This document shows, piece by piece, positions 1 through 11,042 of a DNA stretch of 64,000 nucleotides. Location: positions 18,116,881-18,180,880 of the forward strand of contig NC_081136.1 in assembly GCF_958295425.1 (NCBI RefSeq), written 5' to 3'. The notes under the pieces are model-generated. The model saw only the letters and a list, made by a program, of their open reading frames with translations. It was not told the DNA's origin and ran no database searches. A program made the translations under genes and the position numbers. This DNA comes from Solea solea. Its lineage: Eukaryota; Chordata; Actinopteri; Pleuronectiformes; Soleidae. Position 1 is the stretch's first letter; each line of letters opens with the position of its first letter.

Positions 1-1230
1 CCACTGGGTTAATCTGAACTAAGAACTTCAAAAAACTTTTGTCACAAAATTACACAATTAAACATATTAATGGTGTCAGCAGTGGATCAATAACTCCTGA
101 TGTAAAATCAATGAATTTTTCCATTGATTTTGATGTATTGTGAGCAGTTTACTAAGCGACACAGACTTCAGACTTTTGTTAAATTTAAAATTTCCATGTG
201 TCCCTGCTGGCAGCCATGTTTTTAGTTAGAGTATGCCTGACCATGCCGTTTTATAATTGCAACATACATGTCACAAAAGAAATTACTTCCACACTAACTT
301 TTCAAGTTCCTGCTACTTTAATATCTCTGTTCTTACAAAATATCATCTAATCTACACAAAAAAATGATGTTCTCTATTCAATATAAGGTGATATGATTAT
401 GATGCTAAATGACTTTGTGTCATTTACAGCAACACAAGACATTTAGGCCACATTCAGACCTGGTATCAACATTCATACCAAGTCATCCATTCACGTGTAC
501 AGGTCTTGAATCCAATTGAGATTCCCTCGCTGTCCAATATCCTTCGCATTTTACTCATCTTCCGCGTCTGTGACTTCCGTGTCTGTTCATTATTTTTTGA
601 ATCAGACACATGCTAGCACCAAACAAGGGAGTCATGATCCGATCAACAGCTTATATAAACATTGTTTCGAATGACGATCGCCGTATACTAGCACTCTTGT
701 TCCAAATGAAATTTGGTTCATTTGAGGCTGATGAGGCTTTTATTCCAAGTACTTGTGTCCATGTGACACGGCAGCACACACCAGTCAGTCTTGACTGAAT
801 ATAAAGGCACAATTACACTTCAAAAGAACTTGAACTGTCCCTTTAATACCAGGACTGAATGGAACCTTAGTCAACTCACACTGAAAATGGTCTAGTACAA
901 ATAGAGTTAACATCTGCTCCTGGAGTCATTGTTACTATGTGGTTTGACTGACTTGAACATGAAACACAATGAAGCAATGTTGACCTGATCTAAAAAAAAT
1001 GGAGGCTTCTCTACTTCTTTTTCCTGTTTTCTATTTAAAGATGGAGTGAATCAGAACCTCGTAATAAACTTTGGAACTAATTCCACATGAAAAAAAACAA
1101 ATGTCTTAAATAAAAATGATCCAAATGTCCTGTATGACACGGACTCAGCATCCTGTAGCACAGTTCATTTATGTACAACATGCTGTATTCCCCCCGTTTT
1201 TATGTATGAAGACGAACTAGAAGTCAGAGG
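1..1230. other. 3' flank of bap18 with dispersed repeats
   Basis: No coding exon is visible here. The stretch lies downstream of the bap18 stop codon and should include its 3' UTR. A segment at about 600-800 resembles one at about 42540-42665: both have an 'accaaac..ggagtcatgatc' core and a 'cagtc..gactg' end. It is therefore a dispersed repeat. A possible minus-strand AATAAA is read at 738-743, but it lies in repeat sequence, so the true poly(A) site is uncertain. Confidence 0.5.
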
Positions 1231-4200
1231 TCAGCGGGAGAGCAGAGGAAGATCACTGGGATTCATGATGAGGCTGGAGTCCAGGTTCAGATTATCTACA
1301 GAGACAAACACATGTGTGTCAGTAACATAAATGTACAGCTTCAACCAAGGTAAGTCTACAGTCGACAACACTGAGGTAAGTCTACAGTCGACAACACTGA
1401 GGTAAGTCTACAGTCGACAACACTGGTTCCCTACTGGAACTTTTTGCAGACATAGTGTTTCTTTTGAAACTGTGGTTTTAGAAGGGCCTACTTTCAGTGG
1501 TGGATTAATCCACATTTGTTGCACCCAAAAAATATTCAAAGAAAATGATTGTTCTTGCATTATTGTTCAACATAGTCTTATTTATGAAAACGTCCTTCAC
1601 TGATGTACAAGATTCACAAGACTTTGTAAAGAGGTGGGGTGAAAAAATACATAATATTTTCATGTAGTTCATTACAAGAGTGTGAGTTTGTAGGAAAAAA
1701 AAGAAAATTAGAAACGGGCACTTTAAAAGTACAGATGTCGTTTCTTATAATGCTTGATTTGTTATTTGACTGTGCAACACTGTTGACCCACATCAGTAAT
1801 AATGGACATTCATGGTGTCCAATAGCTGTTCACGAAAATTCACCTTGATCAAAGTTGATGAGTTTTTTGGAGTTGGACCCTTGACCTAGTCCCTCGATAT
1901 CCACAAGGTCACTGTTGACATCTGAGTCGTTCAGAGCGCTGAGGGTCACATCTACACACACACACACAAACACACACACAATTACTGATCATTAAACACT
2001 ACAGTGTAGCTAAGCCAGAGCACCGACTATCACTTAAACCAGTGGTTCCCAAACACACGGATCAGTTGTGGGGTTCCCCAAACAAAGTTGCAACATTTGC
2101 ATAACATTCATTTTTTATGAATTTTCTAAAGAAATGACTTGTTTACCAAATCAAAATGATATCAAGTGTTACAAATATGGCTGTAAATCAGTTGCTCCTT
2201 TATGTACAAATTCATTTGGGTCATAATAGTTTGCCCGTATAGAAAGTTTGGGAAACGCAGACTGAAATTATTTGTTGTTGACATATGCAAATAAACTAAT
2301 GTTCCTGGATTCAAAATTGCATTGAAACATTACAATAAGCAGATTACAATGGCTGATATTTAAATGTTGTTATTCTGACTGTTCAGTACTCTAAACCAAT
2401 TTAAAAATGTAATACAAATGACAAGTTAACAATGAAAGATGGTGCTCGGAGTAAGGCTAACATGAAAGCTAAGTGGCGCTAACACTCATACATACACATC
2501 GGCACATAAACCTTAATGGATATAAATGAGAATGACAGTGGTAACAAAGCAGCGTATGTTCAGTGTTAAGCTGTTGAGATGGCAAATAAATGCCAAAACT
2601 ATTCGAGCCAAAAACTCATACATATCTCAGAATAAGCTCATTTATCCACAACACTGACAACAAGTCTCACTAAGGAAGAAAACACCATCACTCTGAGCAC
2701 ACTGAACTGCAATATACTAGCAACAGCTAGCATCTTTAAAGCTTGTCTATGTACAGTGCCTTGAGATAATGTATGTTGTGATTTTCTATCAGCATTTTCT
2801 GACAGAATAAGATATTTGCACTTAACTTAATGTGCAAAATTATTGTATATTGTAATGTTACTAGCATTCGGAATAAACAGAAATAATCGCGACTAATTGA
2901 AAAAATAATCAAGTCATGATTTACAATTATAACTCCTCAGATTAATGATTAGAATAACAGAATTTGTACAAAAATAAAACTACAACAATAGTTTAACCCC
3001 ATCATATATGTACTATTCAAGTCAACGTTATAATTATTCATTATTCACAGCAGATGGTAATGCTATTATTATGCACTAAAATCAATATAAGCTTAAGTCT
3101 ATAATAGTGTAAGGATACGTTTGCTGCTTTATTTCATTGTTAAGACAGCATTTTATGACTGGAAACTGAACACTCCCACACCAACGTTCATAGAGAAAAT
3201 CTGTGATTTTACATCATTGCACACCGATGTCGATCCGTAGCTGCCTCCATCAATAAGTTCAAATGTGTTATTTTGAAACCCTTCGTTCTGATTTTACTCA
3301 GTGACACGTTTGAGCAGATTAAGCAGCAGTAGACCAACAGCTCCTGTTTCCCTGTAAGCTAAAATCACTCATTTTCTCAACTAAATTTCCTGTCACAAAA
3401 ATGCTGTCTTAAGGCAAGATTAAGCAGTATTTATAGATATGTTCTTAAGATATCAATTTTTGGGGTTGTTAAATTTATTATTTCGTTTTTTGAAGTGACT
3501 GGACGTGATGCAGCAGCGTGCAGCGACAGCTGATCTGCATGGCAGGTTGACTCGTCATTGCCAAGGGTTGTAATGAGTTTAAACTTACTCCAGTCATTTT
3601 CTTTGCCCCCCTTGTTCTGTCTTATCTTCTGTTCACCATCTCTAATTTATTTTATTCTATTTTTCTAATATATTTATGTTGTCCATCTTGTGGGATAATG
3701 TAATCTGTGAATCTGAGTGACGTAGAGCGTGGAGGGTGAGCACATAGCAAATGACTGTGTTCAAGTGTTGCCGTTTGAATTGGTTTAAGTTTAAAGTTAA
3801 ACACAAACACATCTTCCAAATTGGGAGGTAAAAAAAACACTCTTCATACAACCACACTTGAAAAAAACCTGAGCTGTCCCTTTAAATCTATTACTGAGAA
3901 TATTGAAAAATATTATTTCACAACCTAAAATTACAAAAATGTACAATTACATAAGCTCAAACAGCTAAAAATCTAAAATGTGGGAATAATAAAATGCTGA
4001 AGGCCTTAAACTTTTATTAGTTAAGATGGATGTGAACATTCCACTTCCACTGGTCAGAACACAGTGTTCATGATGTGGTGCTGCTGCTGGACTCACCTGC
4101 AGTCTTCTGTTTCTTCAGAGAGGCCTGGTTGGAGCTGGGGCTCTGAAGACGTGACGGCACCCCGACCTGAGCTGTGGGCACAGAGATGAGATTTGGGGTG

Positions 4201-5090
4201 CCCACAGCGGCTTTCTTGGTGGCCTTCTTGGGCCCGTCACAGGTGGTGAGTGGAGCTCCGTCTTCATACAGCTTCCTCTTCACTGTGCTCTTGGTCTGAC
4301 CCCTGGAGGGAGGATGGGAAGGCACGGTATTTTATCTTCAGTTGTAAGATAGATGAGCCTAACGGTCATTTTTCTATGTGGCTGCATCCACACTACTACA
4401 TTTTCAGGTTAAAAACAAAAAAGATCTTTGTCTTTATGTATTTATAATGTATTTATATTGCTCTACTCTGTTTTGATATTAAATATTTCATGTCTTAATT
4501 TGTGTCTGGTGGATAGTTTCAACTTTTTCACACATGTGTTATTCACACTGCTGCACTACTGGAACCTGAACTGAACTTCCCAAAGGAATAAATAAAGTTA
4601 AAGATGTAATCTGATCTAGTAATTCATTCATCGTTAGCCCCATAAAAGTAGATCCATTATCCTCATGGAGACTGGAACCTGGTCCTAATGAGGCAGAACC
4701 TAATTTCTGAGAAACTAGTTAAGTGTTATTAGTTAAGATTTGAATTATGGTTAGGGTTAGGCAGTCGGTTTACACAGTCACATTATCGATAAATAAAGTC
4801 CCCATAATGTAACATTTACATTATAAGGTGAAGACATTTTGTATGAATGAGGTTAGGGTTGGGTTAGGTTCAGGTTAGGCCAGTAGCAGTTAAGGTTGAA
4901 GTTAGAGTTAGTCTCTAGGAAATTAAAGCAAGTCAATGTTCTCTGAAGTCATGGAAAGCAGACAGTGTGTGTGTGTGTGCGTTACCCTGCAGGGCTGGAG
5001 TCTACCACTGGATGCAGCTGCATGGTGAGCTCCCCGAGCTTGGTGAAGGCAGCTCCAGCTGCAGAGAATATCTCCCCGACCTATATCACA

Positions 5091-5130
<40 letters not shown>

Positions 5131-6121
5131 ACCACACTTTTTGTTTTCAAGAAATCTTCATGTCAGTTGCTACCAATGACTTTTAAATATCTATGATGTT
5201 CAATAGTTTGGTTCTACTAATCACATATCAGCTGGACTGTAATTGTTTTCATTCATTTTCTACATAGAATATATTTACAAACAGATAGATGACTGAAGAA
5301 TACCGTTGCATTAATAATTTGTTTATTTCTGTATTAGACAATTATGCCTTCTGCATCCTTGTGACCTTAACTCCATGTTACCATTTGTTGACTATTCTTG
5401 TTTGCGTCTATTTTTTTGGACTATTCTGTTTGCTATGCTTCCACCTGTAACTACATGACAATGACACCTTTATATGTGTGTTACATGTGAAAGTACACAC
5501 TCCCTGGCCACAGGCTTAAACTGCAGAAACACCACCCACAGCTATCATATAAGAACTGAAGATAATCACACAGTAAGAAGAAACACATCTGCACCTGCTA
5601 CACAACAATTAGAAACCAGAGTTTTGAAAAATAATGTTTGAAAGTGCAGGAATATGTATATTGAAACTGTTAACGTGTACCTGTTAAATTGACGATGCGA
5701 GTAGTTTGGACCTATTTTACTTACCCTTTCTTCCCACAGGTGGAGCTATTTTATTTATTTATATAGTTTGTTGGAATAAATGTTCGAAAAGAGACCCTTA
5801 CTTTGAAATGCCAATACGGCTACGCAGGAAGTAACATCAGTGTGCCCATAGCTTTATGGTTGTTGTTGCATGTGCGTCGAGCATGAAGCATTATATTTGT
5901 GGACCTGAATTCGACCACAGACAAGCGAACACACAACAATCGTGCGCTCGGTTAAATGTCATGAAATTGCCATATGCTGATGGAAACTGTATCTAAATAA
6001 AGAAAATCAAAACATTTAGCGCCTGAATCAAGTGTCAAAGGAGAGTTCGATGATGTGCTGAGCTCAGGTTCATTCATGCTGAACAGTCGTTGTGACTTAC
6101 TTTAGTGGAAGCTGACGTCAT
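1231..6121 (-). CDS. bap18: Chromatin complexes subunit BAP18 (C17orf49 homologue), lacking the SANT exon
   Basis: BAP18 is a small nuclear protein found in MLL1/NURF-type chromatin complexes and in androgen-receptor coactivation (known for the human protein). Coding exons on the minus strand are 6121-6101, 5080-4986, 4302-4097, 1951-1844 and 1295-1231. All junctions have AG/GT borders and the phases join in frame to give 164 aa. Exon 1 encodes MTSASTK. Exon 2 starts [18 protein letters not shown], nearly identical to human as I recall it. The next exon carries the basic stretch [12 protein letters not shown] and ends KKQKTA. The fourth encodes [20 protein letters not shown] and NFDQ. The last encodes [16 protein letters not shown] before TGA. 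The human protein has a SANT/Myb-like segment of about 37 residues after residue 39. No exon for it is visible in the 683-bp intron 4303-4985, yet the flanking phases (2 and 2) still join in frame. The first codons overlap a CRE-like TGACGTCA palindrome. Confidence 0.88.
1348..1425. repeat. 26-bp minisatellite, three copies, in the last bap18 intron
   Basis: Three head-to-tail copies of a 26-bp unit begin at 1348, 1374 and 1400, each starting 'aggtaagtctacagtcgac'. The array lies about 50 bases upstream (in transcript sense) of the last bap18 exon. The copies look identical, which suggests recent expansion or homogenisation. Confidence 0.9.
1954..1981. repeat. Interrupted CA microsatellite next to a bap18 acceptor
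   Basis: An (AC)n run with one interruption starts immediately upstream, in transcript sense, of the acceptor of the 1951-1844 exon. On the coding strand it is a (TG)n tract ending in TAG. Confidence 0.85.
4620..4965. repeat. Dispersed repeat in the intron where the bap18 SANT exon is expected
   Basis: The sequence includes 'cctcatggagactgg' and 'cctggtcctaatgaggcag', followed by gttagggttaggg-like text and a GT run. Related copies lie at about 46310-46830 and, inverted, at about 53500-53640. It occupies half of the intron between the second and third visible bap18 exons. Confidence 0.7.
5087..5126. repeat. CA microsatellite in bap18 intron 1
   Basis: An almost pure (CA)n tract of about 40 bases lies just upstream, in transcript sense, of the second coding exon of bap18. 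Confidence 0.95.
6113..6120. promoter_or_regulatory. CRE-like palindrome TGACGTCA over the bap18 start codon
   Basis: An exact 8-bp CREB/ATF consensus sits one base inside the initiation codon, so ATG and the palindrome overlap. The surrounding 6100-6300 segment is relatively CpG-rich, consistent with a housekeeping promoter. Function is inferred only from the consensus match. Confidence 0.4.
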
Positions 6122-6767
6122 TGTCCTGTTGTTCAAGATGCATACGCAGCTAAAATGCTAACAGCAGTGTGGCTAATGTGACGCAGCCGCACATCTGCTC
6201 CTCTTCTTCCCCTCGCTCCGTGCTCATGGACGGGTCCCGCGCACGAACCCAGCAGCGCAAAATGCAAATTAGCGTTCAAATACAAATGCCATGAGCACAG
6301 CAGGCTAACCGCTTACTGTACAGGCAGAGGGAGACTTCTCCTAATCTACATGTTCACTACAATGATCTTCTTTGGTGTTTTTGACAGCACACAGGCTATT
6401 TGCGCGGTATCGCCGCCAACTGGTAAGGAGTGGGAATCAAGAGTTGTTTTTTTAGGCTGTATTTAAAAACACAATCAAAAACAACGACAGAACGTTCAAA
6501 ACAGACAATAGATAAGCATTATGTGTATAAGGTACGATATATAATTGAATAATATGTAAAATAACAACAGTTCATTCATTTTAGTTCAGTTTACTGTCTA
6601 TATGATCACATACTGTACACTGTCGAATTTTAATGCTAAAATAGTTCATTTTAAATCAGCTTCAGATTGCATTGAACTCTGTTAGAGTGTTACATAAATA
6701 CTAAAAGAGCTAATCTTATAGCACTTGGTCCTAAGCTTAACTTGTGTTAAATGAACTCTTAGGCCCC

Positions 6768-7807
6768 CTATTACACCTGGCATTAAAATGCATTTTCTGG
6801 GATCAGCCTGCAATCGGATAGCCACTGTTAAGTAAATACACCTGAGACATTGTGTTGTAGTAGCTACTCGAGATCGGTCTTGGTCTCGAGACTACTTTTT
6901 GAAGGTCTCGGTCTCGTCTCGGAATCGACTGCATTTTTAATCGGCTTGTCTCGGTCTCGGACAAAGCGGACTCGGGATTTTATTCCAAGACCGGTCAAGA
7001 CCACAACTGTGGGGATATCAATAAATTGCCTTTGCATTTTTGGAAAATCGTATTGTTTCGGGTACAACCAATAAATTGACTCATTTATCATTTGAAATGT
7101 TTGTCACCGTTAACGGCTGTCACCCCTCCCGCCCCCTTTCACACTTTTTGTGCATAAATACCTCCAAAAGAAAACACAGCGCAACATGTAAATTCTGCAA
7201 AGCGTCGCTTAGGGAGGCGGCTGGGACCATGTCCAACTTTTACTGCCTCGGTCTTGGTCTTGTCTCTGTCTCGACCCCTCAAAGTCTTGGTCTTGTCTGT
7301 CTCGACCCCTCAAAGTCTTGGTCTTGTCTTGGTCTGGATACACTGTGGTCTTGGTCTCGACCTTGTCTCGGTTTAGGTGGGCTTGACTACAACACCACTG
7401 AGACATATTGAGGACGGATTGTTATCTGATCTGCCAAACCCCTTTGGGAGGTGGTTGGAGACTCATTGTGACTACATAGAAGTGCAAATGTTACGAGTCT
7501 GCAATGCATCTCCATTCCACCCACAACCGTGTGAGCGGAAATATGTTGGTGGCTCCGAGCTCAGCTAATGTGGAAGCCAGCACCCGTCGGTTTTCTCCTT
7601 GTTGAAGATGACTTCTTCCCCTGCTTCGAAAAGCAAAGAGGAGTCCATACAATAGTGCGACTTCATGTGTGGCTAACATTGTTGTTTATATGGTGGCACA
7701 CGTGATGCTTTAGTCTGCTGCTGATGAAGAAAAGGAAGTGACATAAGGAGATAGTGTTGGATCTTGATGTGGACATCAGAGACGCATGTTAATACCAGGT
7801 GTAAATG
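6768..7807. mobile_element. Non-autonomous DNA transposon with terminal inverted repeats
   Basis: The left end reads 'ttacacctggcattaaaatg' and the right end is its near inverse ('aataccaggtgtaaa'), giving inverted repeats of about 20 bases with mismatches. No transposase ORF is seen. A second element is inserted in it (6851-7397). The target duplication could not be defined, so the outer borders are approximate. Confidence 0.6.
6851..7397. mobile_element. Nested MITE rich in GGTCTTGGTCTCG, with 9-bp target duplication
   Basis: The element lies between two exact copies of 'ctgagacat' (6842-6850 and 7398-7406), the expected signature of a cut-and-paste insertion. Its ends are short inverted repeats around 'tgttgtagt' and 'actacaaca'. 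The interior is dominated by variants of ggtcttggtctcg on the plus strand. No transposase is encoded. The 8-9 bp duplication fits the hAT superfamily. Confidence 0.75.
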
Positions 7808-7899
7808 TTCACTGATCACAGCGTTAATGATGAGAGCAAAGTATGAACATTGTACATAGTTTGTATATATTATTTTTGTCGATTATGCTGTGGTATTTC

Positions 7900-8889
7900 C
7901 AGTGTTTGGAATAACGCCGTTTAAAAGAATGGCGTTAGGTAACGGCGTTATTTTTTCGGTAACGGGTAATCTAACTAATTACTTTTCCCGTCGTTACAAC
8001 GCCGTTAACGTCACTGGACGTAAAATGCGGTGCGTTACTATGCATTGATTGAATAAACTGTGTAATCCCAACGCACCCCTGGCTCACAGCTAGTGAGGAG
8101 GCGGGTTAATAACGAGGTAAGCGATTATGATCGACCAAGGCAGAGTCACGTTTCACGCATTCCAGCATACGCGCAACACACACACACAACAGCTAAACAG
8201 AGAATCGATGAAGCAGCAGAGATGGCGAGTCAGGGCTCCGATGTAAAGTTGGCATTTTCAACACTTCTTCAAGTTCATTGTGATCAAAGGCAAGAACGTA
8301 CATGTAATGTGTACATTATGTCCCGGTGCAAAAACTTTGTCGACATCCGTTGTAAGCAATTCTAATTTAATGAAGCATCTCACAATGGCACACGCATCTA
8401 CAAAGTTAGTTGCCAAAAACACCGATTATTGAGAGTTTGATTTATTTAATTAAGAATAAGACTACAGAGCTAAACACACTTTTTTGTTGTTTAAAAGTTT
8501 ACTTTTGTTGTCTCAGGTTGAGAGAGTTTGACTTAATTTGCTAGTGAAATGCACTTTATATGGTGTAACTGTTTACTTTTCTTACAAAGATAATACTTGA
8601 AGTGCAGGATAAACATCTTGCTGTCTGTCGACGTGCAATAAATATAGAAAGTTATGTACAAACATCTTTCTGTTCTACTCATTTCAACTGCCTTGTGAAA
8701 ACTACACAAAAAAATCCAAATTCTTTGACATATAGCAACCTTTTTTTAACAGTAACGCAAATAGTTACTTTCCCTAGTAACGAGTTACTTTTATTATAGA
8801 GTAATTCAGTTACTAACTCAGTTACTTTTTGGAACAAGTAGTGAGTAACTATAACTAATTACTTTTTCAAAGTAACGTTCCCAACACTG
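7900..8889. mobile_element. Non-autonomous hAT transposon with exact 8-bp target duplication
   Basis: The ends are CAGTGTTTGGAA and the inverse of CAGTGTTGGGAA, a terminal sequence typical of abundant fish hAT elements. Both sides carry the 8-bp duplication GGTATTTC (7892-7899 and 8890-8897). Subterminal 'aacgccgttaacg' and 'gttactttt..agtaac' repeats are present. An open frame at 8093-8365 is a possible remnant of a transposase N-terminus but shows no clear domain. Confidence 0.88.
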
Positions 8890-9224
8890 GGTATTTCAGG
8901 CACCTCCATCTAAAGATGAGACACATCATTGGTTCTTAAAGCACCAGAACAGAGTCCAACTCAAATTTATGTGATGATGTTTTCTTACTGCATTTCTTTT
9001 CTTATTTTATTTTGTATTCATATTTTTTAAATTGAGTTGTATGTATGTATTTATTTGTTATTTTATGTTTTGATATGTTGCCTTTTGTCTTCATGTCATG
9101 CATCTATTTTATAACTGTGTAAAATGTTGTGTTGGCCAACTTTGTTTGAATAAAGTTATTTGAAATAAATCGCCGACACAGGGGAAAAGCACAGATGGCA
9201 CAACATCTGTTCCGGGTTTCTTCA

Positions 9225-9234
9225 GTCAGCTGAC
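9225..9234. promoter_or_regulatory. GTCAGCTGAC palindrome upstream of rnasek
   Basis: A perfect 10-bp palindrome containing the E-box CAGCTG lies about 50 bases before the rnasek ATG. It has the outline of the lysosomal CLEAR site GTCACGTGAC but a different centre. No TATA box is seen. A regulatory role is inference. Confidence 0.3.
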
Positions 9235-9284
9235 TGACTGAAGCCACTTCCCTTCTTTATCTCGAACAGAACAGGACAGTGATC

Positions 9285-9444
9285 ATGCGTGGACTCATCT
9301 GTGGACCCAAATGCGCCGCGTGTGGACTCGTCCTGAGTGTGTGGGGAGTTATAATGTTGGTGAGTGCCACTCTGTTGTCTTATGTCTCTGTAACGTTAAT
9401 CAGACAGACACTCACTCACTCACTCACTCAACTCAATCACGTGA

Positions 9445-9477
<33 letters not shown>

Positions 9478-10982
9478 ATAAAATGTTTTACTAAATGTTG
9501 AATTCTTATATAAACAAGGATTAATACTTACCAAATAAAGATGCATAAATCTTAATCTCACATGAACCTGCTGCTACAATTAACAAAACAAAACAAAACA
9601 CATTTAACATGCTACTAAATTTACAAATTTTTAAATTTACATTTGTAATCATTTACAAAAATGTACTTAGTTTATAAAAAACTTGTTATAGAAAATGTTT
9701 TAATCTCAACAGTAAACATGTTACTATTTATACAGCACATTTCTAGTCTTGATGATCTCTCAAAGCTGCTTTACACTACAGTTTTTGCCATTCACCAATC
9801 CACTCACACTTTCATACAGTGCATCTATGTGCAGCACATTTTCTATCTATCACTCATCTTTCATTCACGCTGCCGGCACAGCCGTCAGGAGCTAAGTGTG
9901 GCAGGGTAAAGTGGCTTCTCCATAGACTAGCGGAGCCAGGAATCAAATCCACAACCTTTAAGTCGAAAGACAACTCACTCTACCACTGAGCTACCATCCT
10001 CCCAAGGTTACGTAAATACTTACCAAAGAATGTTACAAATTGCAATCTCACACAAACCTGCTACTAAATTTAATAAGTATGACTTGGGTCATCACTTTTT
10101 TTTAAATTGTGTAATCCTATGTAAACCTGTTACTAAGGTCACCAAAGATTGTTAGAAAACAGTGTAATCTCACATAGACCTGCTACTATTACACATTTTA
10201 CAAAATAACTTCATAAATAATCATAAATATGTTACAAAATGTTTTAATGTGACATACATATACAGTACAGATATTTTTTTTAAGTTATAATTTGACTTCC
10301 CAGAAGCAACAGAAGAAAAAAATATTGAATTTTGTGCAAGAAATAAGTGAAGTTGATATTTAGGTAAATGCCTCTCTTGTTTGTTAGGACGCCACCTACT
10401 GTTTCATGCCCTGCAGTGCTTGATGTACGTAGACTAGGCACTACGCAGAACAAACATTGAGTCATAATTACTAGCAGTGTTGTGGACACTGTACACAGTC
10501 TCTCTTCGTGAGTTTCCATGCAGAGCAGTGAGCGAGTGAAGTTAAGCAAGAGAGAGCAAATTTGCACGATGCCTGAGAAATGCAAATTCCAAGATCTCTG
10601 ATTCACCAAAGAAAATGATAAAGACTGACAGTCACTTGACAATATGCAGCGTGTGCTGCAAATCAATAAAAGTGGACAACCTGGGTGACGCGGCTCTTAC
10701 GAGCTGTGTCAGCACATTCAGCCTTTGTATTTAAGGGAATTGGCCCTGGTTAAAATGTAAGAAAGAAAATGAGACCAAATTGTGTGGTAGGGATTTGCAG
10801 AGGCTCAATGGTTGGTGTCAAAAGGGCTGGTTCACTTCTGTGGATGTGAATGGAACTAGAACCCATACTAGCACTTATTTGTGTAAAAGTGTTTGTGTAA
10901 AAAATTTTTTTTAAATCAAGTTTTCTATTTAACCGACAGTTAGAGTTTCAGGCTTAATCCACCATGTTGACCTGTGACCATG

Positions 10983-11042
<60 letters not shown>

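Larger units (their letters stand above)
6122..9284. other. Divergent bap18-rnasek intergenic region filled by DNA transposons
   Basis: No gene is seen between the two head-to-head start codons. Roughly 2 kb of the 3.16 kb is two DNA transposon insertions (6768-7807, itself carrying a nested element, and 7900-8889). Without them the two promoters would be about 1.1 kb apart. The CpG-rich segment at 6150-6300 is the probable bap18 promoter, and the last 100 bases before 9285 probably hold the rnasek promoter. Confidence 0.7.

Noticed and set aside
4860..4900. GTTAGG-like hexamers resembling an interstitial telomere
   Set aside because: The text is irregular and belongs to a dispersed repeat found three times in the window, not to an (TTAGGG)n array.
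10280..10666. 128-codon minus-strand ORF in rnasek intron 1
   Set aside because: No recognisable domain, splice partners or codon signal; it is probably repeat-derived or chance.
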